Assembly (NCBI GenBank): GCA_018831195.1
Contig: JAHJDP010000012.1
Coordinates: forward strand, 124,001-188,000
Direction of reading: 5' to 3'
DNA length: 64,000 nt
DNA from: Candidatus Eisenbacteria bacterium
Lineage (GTDB): Bacteria; Eisenbacteria; RBG-16-71-46; CAIMUX01; JAHJDP01
Shown: in pieces, positions 36,178 through 44,506 of the stretch
Layout of the letters: each line of letters opens with the position of its first letter
Position numbering within the stretch: position 1 is the stretch's first letter
Position numbers and translations under genes: made by a program
The notes under the pieces: generated by a model
The model's input: only the letters and a program-made list of their open reading frames with translations
What the model was told of the DNA's origin: nothing
The model's database searches: none

Positions 36178-37263
36178 ATGATTCTACGCCTCGTCAAATC
36201 CGTCACCAATGAGCAAATCCGTCTTTTGGAGAACCGCATCATTTCCCTGGGATTGCGGGCGGATGTCAGCCGGGGGATCGAGCGAACCCTTATCGGCCTC
36301 GTGGGTGATACGAGCCCCATCGATCCGGGTCTCTTCACCGAGTTGGAGTGGGTGGAAGAAGTCATCCGAGTCTCCCGCCCCTACAAGCGGGTCAGCCGGG
36401 AGCAGCGGCCCGAGGGTCTCACAATTCGGGTCGGCTCGATTACATTTGGAGGGCCCGAGGTCGTGATCATGGCGGGGCCTTGCTCCGTTGAGGACCGGCC
36501 CTCGCTCCTCTCCCTGGCGCGACGGATCCAAAAGGCGGGGGCCCATGCCCTCCGCGGTGGAGCCTATAAACCCCGCAAATCACCCTACTCCTTCCAGGGG
36601 CTGGGACGTGAGGGATTGCTCTTTCTTGCCGAAGCGAGCCGCGAGACCGGCCTCCCCATTATCAGCGAGGCGACCGGCCTGCATCACCACCGAACACCGG
36701 CCGGGGCGTTGGAAGAAGCGACCCCGGTCGATGCGGTCATAGAGATGGCCGATATCCTTCAGGTGGGGATGCGGAATATGAAATCGTACGGGCTGCTTGA
36801 AGAGATCGCCCGGCGCACCGGCCCCTTGAAGATGCCGGTTCTTCTCAAGCGGGGGGAATCGGCGACCCTCGAGGAGTTTCTGCTCGCAGCCGAATATCTC
36901 GCGCTCCACGGAAATCCGCTGACCCTTCTCTGCGTCCGGGGGATTCGGACCTTTGAGAATCAGCAGTATCAGCGCTACACATCCGACATCGCCGCGATCC
37001 CGATCTTGAAGCGGGAATCGCATCTTCCCGTCATTTTCGACCCGAGCCACGCGACGGGGGATCATTCCCTCATCTCTCCCTTATCGCTGGCCGCCGTCGC
37101 CGCGGGGGCCGACGGTCTTCTTATCGAGACACATGAGAGCCCAAGGCAAGCGATCTCAGATGGGCGCCAGAGCATCACGCCGGATGAATTGACCGATCTG
37201 ATTGTTGAAGTCAGGCGTCTGAGCGGGGTTCGGACGGGTCGGGATCAGATACCGGCGCTTTAG
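36178..37263 (+). CDS. aroF: 3-deoxy-7-phosphoheptulonate (DAHP) synthase, type I beta
   Basis: 361 residues. Residues 1 to about 75 are a ferredoxin-like regulatory domain, as in Thermotoga-type DAHP synthases. The TIM barrel carries AGPCSVEDRPS, GGAYKPRKSPYSFQG, MRNMKSYGLLEE, LLKRG and DPSHATGDHS with the metal-binding His. It condenses PEP and erythrose-4-phosphate, the first step to chorismate. AGGAG lies six bases before the ATG. Its last 53 bases overlap the opposing DUF502 gene. Confidence 0.95.
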   Translation: MILRLVKSVTNEQIRLLENRIISLGLRADVSRGIERTLIGLVGDTSPIDPGLFTELEWVEEVIRVSRPYKRVSREQRPEGLTIRVGSITFGGPEVVIMAGPCSVEDRPSLLSLARRIQKAGAHALRGGAYKPRKSPYSFQGLGREGLLFLAEASRETGLPIISEATGLHHHRTPAGALEEATPVDAVIEMADILQVGMRNMKSYGLLEEIARRTGPLKMPVLLKRGESATLEEFLLAAEYLALHGNPLTLLCVRGIRTFENQQYQRYTSDIAAIPILKRESHLPVIFDPSHATGDHSLISPLSLAAVAAGADGLLIETHESPRQAISDGRQSITPDELTDLIVEVRRLSGVRTGRDQIPAL

Positions 37264-37912
37264 CGGAGAGGTTGCCGGAGAGGTCTTCACCCGGCATGAC
37301 CGTGCCCGCGGAAATCACCAGTTTTAATCCTTCCTCTACAGTCAGATCCAAGGGGATCACATCCGTTTCCGGAACAATGAGAAAGAATCCCGACGTTGGA
37401 TTCGGGGTTGTTGGAAGAAAGAGGGCGACTTGTCCTTTCCCCAATGTCCGTCCGACAACGCCGGCGGGAGGCCGAACGACAAAGGCCAGGCTGTGGATGC
37501 CGCGGCGCGGGTATTCGACAAGAACAACCCGGCGGAATTGGGTTTCACGATTCGCCAGAATCGCTTCACTGATCTGTTTGACCGCCAGGTAAACCCGGTT
37601 GATCAAGGGAATCGCCCCGATCATCCGCTCCCATAGAGCCAGCAGACGTCTTCCCAAAAAATTATTGGTCAGCAGACCGACGAGAAGAATGAGGAGAATG
37701 AGCGCGACAAAGCCCATCCCGGGGATTCCCTCGGGACGGATATATTCCCCCCGTAGAAAATCCCCCAGAAGAGAATCAAGAATGATAAAGAGTTTGTAGA
37801 GGGCCCAAAAGGTGACGGCGGTGGGGGTCAGAACAAGGATGCCGGTAATAAAGTGGCGGCGCAGGGTCTTGCCGAATGAAAGGGGTCCGCTCCCATCAGA
37901 TTTGCCCATCAT
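37211..37912 (-). CDS. DUF502 family membrane protein
   Basis: 233 residues. Two hydrophobic segments (about 20-45 and 65-88) precede the conserved soluble part (IPLINRVYLAVKQIS; VVLVEYPRRGIHSLAFVV; LFLPTTPNPTSGFFLIVP; MPGEDL). This matches DUF502, a bacterial and plant-chloroplast family without a firm biochemical role. The C-terminal tail is acidic and lies inside the 3' end of the opposing aroF. It overlaps the CBS/CorC gene by 17 bases. Confidence 0.9.
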   Translation of the reverse strand: MMGKSDGSGPLSFGKTLRRHFITGILVLTPTAVTFWALYKLFIILDSLLGDFLRGEYIRPEGIPGMGFVALILLILLVGLLTNNFLGRRLLALWERMIGAIPLINRVYLAVKQISEAILANRETQFRRVVLVEYPRRGIHSLAFVVRPPAGVVGRTLGKGQVALFLPTTPNPTSGFFLIVPETDVIPLDLTVEEGLKLVISAGTVMPGEDLSGNLSAKAPVSDPDPSEPRSDA

Positions 37913-39020
37913 GCAGATCCTCTTTTAACTTGGATTCCCGGGATCCTTCCTTCCGGCCCGGGGGCATCGCAAGAAATCTTATTTTGATGGTCTGGATTCG
38001 CCTTTCATCTCTGGAGGCGACAACCATCTCGATGCCATGGATCTCCAGACGTTCACCGACCTGCGGTATCCGTCCCAATCGCTCCAGAAAGAGGCCGGCG
38101 AGGGTTTCATATTCACCATCCGGCAACTCGACTGAAAACCGCTCATCAAAATCTTCCGTCCTAAAAGCGCCGTCGGCAAGCCAGGTCCGGCGGTCGACAC
38201 GGGTCATCTTGGCTCCCTGGGATTCCGGTTCTTCCAACAAATCCCCCACTAGAATTTCGAGGAGATCTTCCCGCGTTACAAGACCGGCGACGCCCCCATA
38301 TTCATCCACCGCGATGGCGATATGTTCCCCCGTCTTCCAGAGCTGCCGCAAGAGATCATCGCACTTCATTGTTTCCGGAACAAAGGGAACGGGCAGGGCA
38401 TACGCCCCAATCTTGTCGGTGAGAGACCGCGTGGAGAGCAATTCCCGGATCGTCACCAAACCAATAATCTGATCGAGGTGCTCGCGATAGACGGGAAAGC
38501 GGCTCCATCGTTTCTCGATCGTGAACCGAATCCAGTGACGGACTTCATCGTCGGCATTAAGGGGATCCATTTCAGACCGGCTGATCATGACCTCATCAAC
38601 ACTGCGGCTGCCCAGATCGAGAACCTGCTCGAGAGCTTCCTGATGGGCATGACCCCGCGTCTCTTTGGCTTCAGGCCGGCCGTGGCGCCGTTTCCCTATA
38701 AAACCCGCCAACAAACCGAAAACGGCGGCGGCGGCTTCTACTGGACCTTCCACCCAGTCCAACCGCTTCGGGTAGACCCTCCGGCCGTCCAGACGGCGGC
38801 CGGCGAGAAATCCCAGAAAAGAGGGGACCCAGAGGATCAGCCAGCCGGGGCCGGGGAGAGCGCCCATCGGCGCCACCCGGAAGACCGATCCCAGGATGGT
38901 TATCCCCAGGGATCCCATGCCGCCGAGGATCAAGATTCGCTGAGTCTGGCCCTTCCAGGCTTCAAAGAGAACCCAGACACCCCAGAAAAGAGATCCGGCG
39001 AAGATCAGCAGATTTATCAT
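37896..39020 (-). CDS. CBS-pair/CorC_HlyC transporter-associated protein
   Basis: 374 residues. N-terminal hydrophobic segments (about 3-20, 28-48, 55-75 and 95-112) take the place of the usual DUF21/CNNM core. A CBS pair follows (about 140-270: MISRSEMDPL, RFPVYREH, IAIAVDEYGGVAGLVTREDLLE), then a C-terminal CorC_HlyC domain (about 285-360: LADGAFRTEDFDERF, YETLAGLFLERLGRIP). This family is linked to Mg2+/Co2+ homeostasis. The ATG overlaps the stop of the similar gene upstream (ATGA). Confidence 0.88.
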   Translation of the reverse strand: MINLLIFAGSLFWGVWVLFEAWKGQTQRILILGGMGSLGITILGSVFRVAPMGALPGPGWLILWVPSFLGFLAGRRLDGRRVYPKRLDWVEGPVEAAAAVFGLLAGFIGKRRHGRPEAKETRGHAHQEALEQVLDLGSRSVDEVMISRSEMDPLNADDEVRHWIRFTIEKRWSRFPVYREHLDQIIGLVTIRELLSTRSLTDKIGAYALPVPFVPETMKCDDLLRQLWKTGEHIAIAVDEYGGVAGLVTREDLLEILVGDLLEEPESQGAKMTRVDRRTWLADGAFRTEDFDERFSVELPDGEYETLAGLFLERLGRIPQVGERLEIHGIEMVVASRDERRIQTIKIRFLAMPPGRKEGSRESKLKEDLHDGQI

Positions 39021-39769
39021 GACGCCGGCCTCGGGGGCTTGGTTTTGACGCCAAGCAGGTGGCGATAGATATCGCCTAATGTGACCATTCCCATGGGACG
39101 ACCGCGGCCGTCGGCAACGAGGGCGAGATGGATCCGTCTCTGACGGAAGGCATCGAGCAGACGCGACACAGGCTCCCTGGGACCCACCCTAATGATATCT
39201 TTGCTGAATTCAACCGCCCTCTTCACTGAACCTTCATTATGAAGTGATGCGGCCAGATCCTTCGCTTGTACAAAACCCCTGACAGGTCCCTTCATCGAAT
39301 CCATGATCGGGATTCGCGAATATCCCGAACGCTGGATGACTGTTCTGAGATCCTCAACCGTCGCGCTCGAGCGGCAATAAACAATCTTTTCCGCGGGCGT
39401 CATAATTTTGCCGGCCGGAGTGGATCTGAGCGTCAGGACACGATTGAACAATTCCTGGTCGGCGGGTTCCAGTTCCGGCTCCGTGCCGGGATCACATTCT
39501 TTTTCGCCCGGCGGACGGCTCCTAATCCATCCCACAACCAAGGCGAAGAGGATGAGGATCGGGGATATAAGGATCGCGGGGACGGGCCCCACAACATCGG
39601 GGAGCAGGGTCGCGACGGCGATGCCGCCTGTCATAAGAGACCAGACGAGGGCCCAACTGGTTCCCGCCCGGAAGGGACGCCGGCCGCCCCACCACTCGAG
39701 CGACAGAACCGCAAGGAAGGGAACGGCGAACGAAAGCATCGTACCGAATAGAGCCGGAGAGACAGACAT
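39017..39769 (-). CDS. Short CBS-pair membrane protein, tandem partner of the CorC-like gene
   Basis: 250 residues with three N-terminal membrane segments and a CBS pair (about 110-240: IMTPAEKIVYC, YSRIPIMDS, IHLALVADGRGRPMGMVTLGD). There is no CorC_HlyC domain. It looks like a reduced copy of the neighbour at 37896-39020; together they may form a hetero-oligomer. The stop of ybeY and this ATG abut as TAAATG. Confidence 0.85.
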   Translation of the reverse strand: MSVSPALFGTMLSFAVPFLAVLSLEWWGGRRPFRAGTSWALVWSLMTGGIAVATLLPDVVGPVPAILISPILILFALVVGWIRSRPPGEKECDPGTEPELEPADQELFNRVLTLRSTPAGKIMTPAEKIVYCRSSATVEDLRTVIQRSGYSRIPIMDSMKGPVRGFVQAKDLAASLHNEGSVKRAVEFSKDIIRVGPREPVSRLLDAFRQRRIHLALVADGRGRPMGMVTLGDIYRHLLGVKTKPPRPAS

Positions 39770-40309
39770 TTATTTAGAATCCCCCTCCCCTGGCCTATTC
39801 CAGAGTCCGAGATAACGGCGTTCCATCCGCCGCATCTCTCGCTGCGTCTCCGGCCGATCATGATCATATCCTAATAAATGTAAAACGCCGTGAATCGCCA
39901 GATGGGCAATAACCTCTTCTATCTCCTTCTTCAGTGACTCAGATTGTTTGAGGGCCTGATCGGTGGAGATCAGGATCTCTCCGATCAAGGGTTCCTCGGC
40001 CGGTGTCAAAGGGGAATCTGAACGGAGGAGCGGACGCTCGCCGCTCCATTCCTGCGGGTCAATGTAGGGAAAGGCGAGAACGTCCGTCGGTTGATCAATT
40101 TTTCTATAGGTCCGGTTGAGGGGATGGATCACCGGGTCCCTGACAAGGCTGATATCAATCGAGAGCCCGGTGGGAACCCCATGATCCGCCAAAATCCGGA
40201 CGAGGATGGGTGCGAGGCGTCTTCGCCCGGAAGGAGCCAGCCGCTGTCGGTTTATGATCCGGATAGAGGGCCTGCTGCTGGGCGCAGAAGGCGGTTCCTC
40301 AGGAGTCAC
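39770..40309 (-). CDS. ybeY: Endoribonuclease YbeY
   Basis: 179 residues. The zinc motif is HGVLHLLGYDH (HxxxHxxGxxH), preceded by the family block TDVLAFPY. YbeY acts in 16S rRNA maturation and ribosome quality control. It starts with GTG overlapping the pgpH stop. The phoH-pgpH-ybeY-CBS order is widely conserved. Confidence 0.95.
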   Translation of the reverse strand: MTPEEPPSAPSSRPSIRIINRQRLAPSGRRRLAPILVRILADHGVPTGLSIDISLVRDPVIHPLNRTYRKIDQPTDVLAFPYIDPQEWSGERPLLRSDSPLTPAEEPLIGEILISTDQALKQSESLKKEIEEVIAHLAIHGVLHLLGYDHDRPETQREMRRMERRYLGLWNRPGEGDSK

Positions 40310-42641
40310 CGATTCCCTCCTGGGTTTTTTCGGGCGCGCCGCCCGGCGTCATTGGATCCGGAAGATCCGGACTCTCCCCCGAATGCTGCGATTCCGGCAT
40401 TTCATTGAGGGGCGGACTGAGCTCCGGGGATTTCTCTCCTTCGCCTCCCACACGCTCCGTACGAACGGGCGCTAGGCCGGGATAAGCGATCCGCCCATGA
40501 AAGAGCGCCGCGAGGATCGGTACAAACGACTCACGGATCCGGGCCAGATCATAGAGGCTCAGACGGCTGTCGTCCAATTCGCCTTCCTGCGCCCTCTCAT
40601 GAATGATCCTCTGAACCAGGCCTCTAATACGGCTCGGGGTGGGGTCTTCCAGGGATCGGGACGCCGCATCGACCTCATCCGCCAGCAGGATGATCGCCGA
40701 TTCGGGAAATGAAGGCCGGGGGCCGGGATAGCGGTATTCCTCATCGGAAACATCGGCTTGGCGCTTCTGCGCTTTGTGAAAGAAATACCGCATCATTGTC
40801 TTGCCGTGGTGTTCCCGGATCCCTTTTTGTACAACTCCCGGCAGCTTCTCCGAGCGGGCCAATTGAACACCCTCGCGCACATGGGTTTCAAGAATGAGGC
40901 GGCTCATCGTCGGGGCCAGCCTGTCGTGCGGATTCTTCTGCCCCGCAGAGAGGTTCTCGATGAAATAGTCGGGTTTGGAGAGTTTACCGATGTCATGATA
41001 GTAGGCGATGATCCGCGCCAAGAGGGGATTCGCCCCGATAGCATGCACGGCCGCCTCCGCCAAGGCTCCTACCATGAGACTGTGGTGATAGGTTCCAGGC
41101 GCCTCCAACATGAGACGTTTCATTAGAGGCCGGTTTAAATCTTGGAGTTCCAACAGCGTCATATCGGTGCAACGCCCCGAGAGCGCTTCAATCAGGGGGA
41201 TGGTGAACAGGGCAAGGGCTACCGAGATCAGAGGGTTGGCAATAGCCCATATCCCTTCGGAAATCAGGCCTTCCCAAGGTGAAGACTGGGAGAAATTCGT
41301 AGCCACGAGAGCCAACAGGTGCGCGGCGGAAACATAAAGTACAAAGCGATAGAACTCCTTGCGCTCCCTGAGTGAGCGCACGCTTAACACGGCCGCCGAT
41401 ACGCCGGCCGCGGCAATGATGAGATAGCCTAATCCCAGATCGGCCGATAATCCCACCGCCGCCACGAGGAAACAGGCCACCGTCAGCCCCAGACGCGGCT
41501 CAAAGACCAAGGCGATGATGACAGCGGCGGCGCTGAGAGGTGAAAGCAGAGCGGGCCAGTTAAGAACGTTCAAGATAATACCGGAGAGTATCAGGAAAAT
41601 CCCGAAGAGCGCGGCCACCACCGTGATCTCGCGTCGCGCCCGGAATACATCGCTCTGGTAAACAGAGAGATAGAGCCCGAGCCCCATCAAGAGCAATATC
41701 AGCAGCAGACACCGGCCGAGCCAAGCGCGCAGCCGTTCTCCAAACATCGGATGCCCCATCCGCTGCTGTTTCCAATACTCATAAGATTCCAGTTTTCTTA
41801 AATGTTCGGTTGTGATTCTCTCATGCGCACCGATAATCTTTTCGCCTTTGAGAACCATTCCAATGGATGTCGGAATAGACTCCCGTGCGAGCAGCCGTCT
41901 CCCCCGTGTCGATTCTTCATCGAATAGAGCGTTGGGTTCGCTGTAGGCCAGCACAATTTCCGTTAAAATAGACCGATCCATACCGGCAGGGATGTCGGTG
42001 GCGCCCAGGATTTCGTTGCGGATTCGCCGGGGACCGAAAAAGCGGGTGGGCGGGCCGACCCATTCCCCGTTCTCCCCCCGGAGAGAGACGCGGCTATACC
42101 CCTGGATGTAGGCCTCGGTTATGCTATCAACGATCCCTTCGGCAAAATAATGATCCAGCCGCTTGCGGGCTTCTTGAAGAAGCGAAGGCCCGGTCGTCGA
42201 TCCCAAGAGGGAAAGAACAACTCTTTGAGACAATCGGCTGGCTGGATCATCCCCGGAAAGGGGCCTGTCTTCGCGATAACGGCCCTGTCTAAGATCTGAA
42301 ACGACCCTGGCGAAGGATTGAAAACTTTCATCAAAGGTGACTCGCACGGAATCCTCGAGGATAAGAATCGGAGGGATCCGGTTCGCCGCCTCATTCTGCT
42401 CACTGAGGAGGACCTCGGGTTCTTTATTAATCGGGAAATCAAAGGCGGCGATCACCGCACGGGGTTGAATCGTCCCCGGCCGATAGGGGGTCGGACGATA
42501 CGCACCCTCCCGCGGGAAAAGCGTCATTCCACAGAGCAGTAAAAGAAACAATAGACCAAGGCGGTATAACAAAGGGTGGCCGTCAAAACTTGCGTTCATC
42601 CGGCGCCAGATGCGATTCCGGCGTGAAACCGGCTCCGTCAT
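40299..42641 (-). CDS. pgpH: 7TM-HD family phosphodiesterase (PgpH-like)
   Basis: 780 residues. A first membrane anchor lies at about 25-42, then a large extracytoplasmic 7TMR-HDED domain to about 300, then seven hydrophobic segments (about 310-485), then a cytosolic HD domain with ARIIAYYHDIGKLSKPDYF, and HDRLAP and GIREHHGKTMMRYF. In Listeria, PgpH degrades c-di-AMP. The tail (about 725-780) is acidic and proline-rich. Its ATG overlaps the phoH stop (ATGA). Whether this organism makes c-di-AMP is not shown here. Confidence 0.92.
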   Translation of the reverse strand: MTEPVSRRNRIWRRMNASFDGHPLLYRLGLLFLLLLCGMTLFPREGAYRPTPYRPGTIQPRAVIAAFDFPINKEPEVLLSEQNEAANRIPPILILEDSVRVTFDESFQSFARVVSDLRQGRYREDRPLSGDDPASRLSQRVVLSLLGSTTGPSLLQEARKRLDHYFAEGIVDSITEAYIQGYSRVSLRGENGEWVGPPTRFFGPRRIRNEILGATDIPAGMDRSILTEIVLAYSEPNALFDEESTRGRRLLARESIPTSIGMVLKGEKIIGAHERITTEHLRKLESYEYWKQQRMGHPMFGERLRAWLGRCLLLILLLMGLGLYLSVYQSDVFRARREITVVAALFGIFLILSGIILNVLNWPALLSPLSAAAVIIALVFEPRLGLTVACFLVAAVGLSADLGLGYLIIAAAGVSAAVLSVRSLRERKEFYRFVLYVSAAHLLALVATNFSQSSPWEGLISEGIWAIANPLISVALALFTIPLIEALSGRCTDMTLLELQDLNRPLMKRLMLEAPGTYHHSLMVGALAEAAVHAIGANPLLARIIAYYHDIGKLSKPDYFIENLSAGQKNPHDRLAPTMSRLILETHVREGVQLARSEKLPGVVQKGIREHHGKTMMRYFFHKAQKRQADVSDEEYRYPGPRPSFPESAIILLADEVDAASRSLEDPTPSRIRGLVQRIIHERAQEGELDDSRLSLYDLARIRESFVPILAALFHGRIAYPGLAPVRTERVGGEGEKSPELSPPLNEMPESQHSGESPDLPDPMTPGGAPEKTQEGIGDS

Positions 42642-43597
42642 TTCGAAGCTCCCGAGCCCGCGGCGTCTTCTCCATAGCGGTCAAAGGCCATTATGATATC
42701 CTTCACAAGGCGGTGTCTCACAACATCCTTTTGTGAAAGATAGACAAAACCAATTCCATTCACATCTTTCAGTACATTTTGAATCAGGACCAGGCCGGAT
42801 TGATCCGCATCGGCCAGGTCGATTTGGGTCACATCACCGGTCACAACGGCCTTTGATTCAGGTCCCAGACGCGTCAGGAACATCTTCATCTGATTCAGCG
42901 TCGTATTCTGAGCCTCATCCAGGATGATGAACGCACTGTGAAGCGTGCGCCCCCGCATATAAGCCAGTGGCGCGATCTCCACCACCTGCGTTTGAATCCA
43001 GCGTTGGAGTCGTTCAAAACTCACAATGTCATGCAGGGCGTCATAGAGGGGCCTGAGATACGGATCCACCTTCTCCTGCAGATCACCGGGCAGAAACCCG
43101 AGTTTTTCCCCGGCTTCAACGGCGGGCCGGACGAGCACGATCCGCTCGATCTTCTTCTCTTTGAGATACCGGACACCCAAAGCCACCGCCAGGTAAGTCT
43201 TGCCGGTACCGGCCGGACCGATGGCGAAGACAACATCGTTCTGCTCCATTGTTTCAACGTATCGGGATTGGCCGACGCTGCGGGCGCGAACGATTCTGCG
43301 CTGGCCTTGCACAATGAACTGAGGACTATTCGCCGACTCCCCGGCCGCCGTCTCTTCAGCAAGGGAAAAAGCGTATTCCAAATGTTCCTGGGTCAAGACG
43401 TTCTCCCGCCGGGCTTGCGCTATAAGATATTCCATGGCGACACGCGCCAAGCTCAGGGCGGCGGCGTCACCTTGCATGTGTAAAAGGCCATCCCGGGAGT
43501 GGGTGCGGACATTGAACCGCCGATCCAAGGAGCGAAGTGTTGAATCGTTTTCCCCAAAAAGTACAAGATGGTCCAGACCCTTGAGGGAGAGGGTCAA
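42638..43597 (-). CDS. phoH: PhoH-like ATPase (YbeZ/PhoL)
   Basis: I place the start at TTG 43597, with GAGGA eight bases before it, because the product then begins LTLSLKGLDHLVLFGEND, matching PhoH family N-termini, and overlap with the LysM gene disappears. An upstream ATG at 43729 would add 44 unconserved residues and overlap that gene by 91 bases. The 319-residue protein has the P-loop AIGPAGTGKTYLAVALG and the Walker B FIILDEAQNTT. It is probably an RNA-linked ATPase cooperating with YbeY. Confidence 0.92.
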   Translation of the reverse strand: MTLSLKGLDHLVLFGENDSTLRSLDRRFNVRTHSRDGLLHMQGDAAALSLARVAMEYLIAQARRENVLTQEHLEYAFSLAEETAAGESANSPQFIVQGQRRIVRARSVGQSRYVETMEQNDVVFAIGPAGTGKTYLAVALGVRYLKEKKIERIVLVRPAVEAGEKLGFLPGDLQEKVDPYLRPLYDALHDIVSFERLQRWIQTQVVEIAPLAYMRGRTLHSAFIILDEAQNTTLNQMKMFLTRLGPESKAVVTGDVTQIDLADADQSGLVLIQNVLKDVNGIGFVYLSQKDVVRHRLVKDIIMAFDRYGEDAAGSGASK

Positions 43598-43638
43598 CTT
43601 TCGATCCTCAGATGGAGAGGATTCGCTGTCGCCGCCGG

Positions 43639-44145
43639 CTACTTCGGAATGCGCAGGCGCGTCCCCGGTTTGAGACTCACCGTGGGACTGGCCAGCACGT
43701 CCTTGTTTGCTTCGTAAATATCTTCCCATCTGGCTCCTGTTCCGTAGATCAGGCTGGATATTTTCGTCAATGTATCTCCGTCTCGGACCACGTAGGTCGC
43801 GGCCTTCTTTTCGGCAAGTCTAAGCCGGCGGACTTCCGGTTGGAGCCCCCGGTAAACCTTATTCAACTCCAGCACCTCTTCCCGGAGTGAATCGGCCACC
43901 ATCTTCAAGCTGTCAGCCCGCTGTTGCAATCGAATCGGTTCAGCCCGGAGGACTTCGAGACGGGCCGACAGAAGTTCACAGTAGAGGTCTTGATCCGATG
44001 CCGAAAGGGCCTGCATCTCTGCAACCGTCAGATACTCACCGGTGGCGACATCCGGAAGCTCAACCGAGTGCTGTCCCGCACACCCCGCCAGAGACAGCAA
44101 ACCGCAGATGAAAACCACCCCACAGAATACTCGGCCGAAAATCAT
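43639..44145 (-). CDS. LysM-domain lipoprotein
   Basis: 168 residues. The lipoprotein signal ends in LLSLAGC (C22). Residues about 50-115 are heptad-like (LQQRADSLKMVADSLREEV), a short coiled coil. Residues 119-167 are a LysM domain (YVVRDGDTLTKISSLIYG ... LKPGTRLRIP) that binds peptidoglycan. It is coupled by an ATGA overlap to the small lipoprotein gene upstream, suggesting a common envelope role. Confidence 0.88.
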   Translation of the reverse strand: MIFGRVFCGVVFICGLLSLAGCAGQHSVELPDVATGEYLTVAEMQALSASDQDLYCELLSARLEVLRAEPIRLQQRADSLKMVADSLREEVLELNKVYRGLQPEVRRLRLAEKKAATYVVRDGDTLTKISSLIYGTGARWEDIYEANKDVLASPTVSLKPGTRLRIPK

Positions 44146-44423
44146 TCTTCTTCCTCCTCTGAACCGCTGATCAATTGCTCGAGAAGGGCTTTTTCCTCTT
44201 CCAGATCGGAGATGCTCTTCTGCAGCCTCTCCACGTTCTGCTGCAAGCGCGCAATATCATCGCCCGTGGTATCCTGTTCATTCCGAACTGTCTCCAACCG
44301 GGCCTCGGCCAGCTCCAATTGGGCTGGTATAATCGGACAGGGTTTATGGGCACAGCCACTGAAGATTGCCGGTGACCCCAAGATCAAGACGGCAATCATC
44401 CCCCTCATTTTTCTCAACGTCAT
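44142..44423 (-). CDS. Small coiled-coil lipoprotein
   Basis: From ATG 44423, directly preceded by AGGAGGAGG, the product has 93 residues. The lipobox is AIFSGC. The remainder is a continuous heptad coiled coil (DIARLQQNVERLQKSISDLE) ending in a run of glutamates. Size and build resemble Lpp-type or YbgF-linker lipoproteins. An upstream in-frame start at 44492 would spoil the signal peptide. Two TTGACA boxes lie near 44465-44490, but no good -10 box follows. Confidence 0.75.
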   Translation of the reverse strand: MTLRKMRGMIAVLILGSPAIFSGCAHKPCPIIPAQLELAEARLETVRNEQDTTGDDIARLQQNVERLQKSISDLEEEKALLEQLISGSEEEEE

Positions 44424-44506
44424 CCTCCTCCTCCTAAATCCAGTGTCTGATGCTGATGGTCGATCCGCTCCATTGTCAAGCGCACCTGTCAAGATTCACC
44501 GCGACC

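Noticed and set aside
42638-43729. PhoH start at the ATG of 43729
   Set aside because: It would overlap the LysM gene by 91 bases and add unconserved residues; TTG 43597 has a ribosome site and fits the family.
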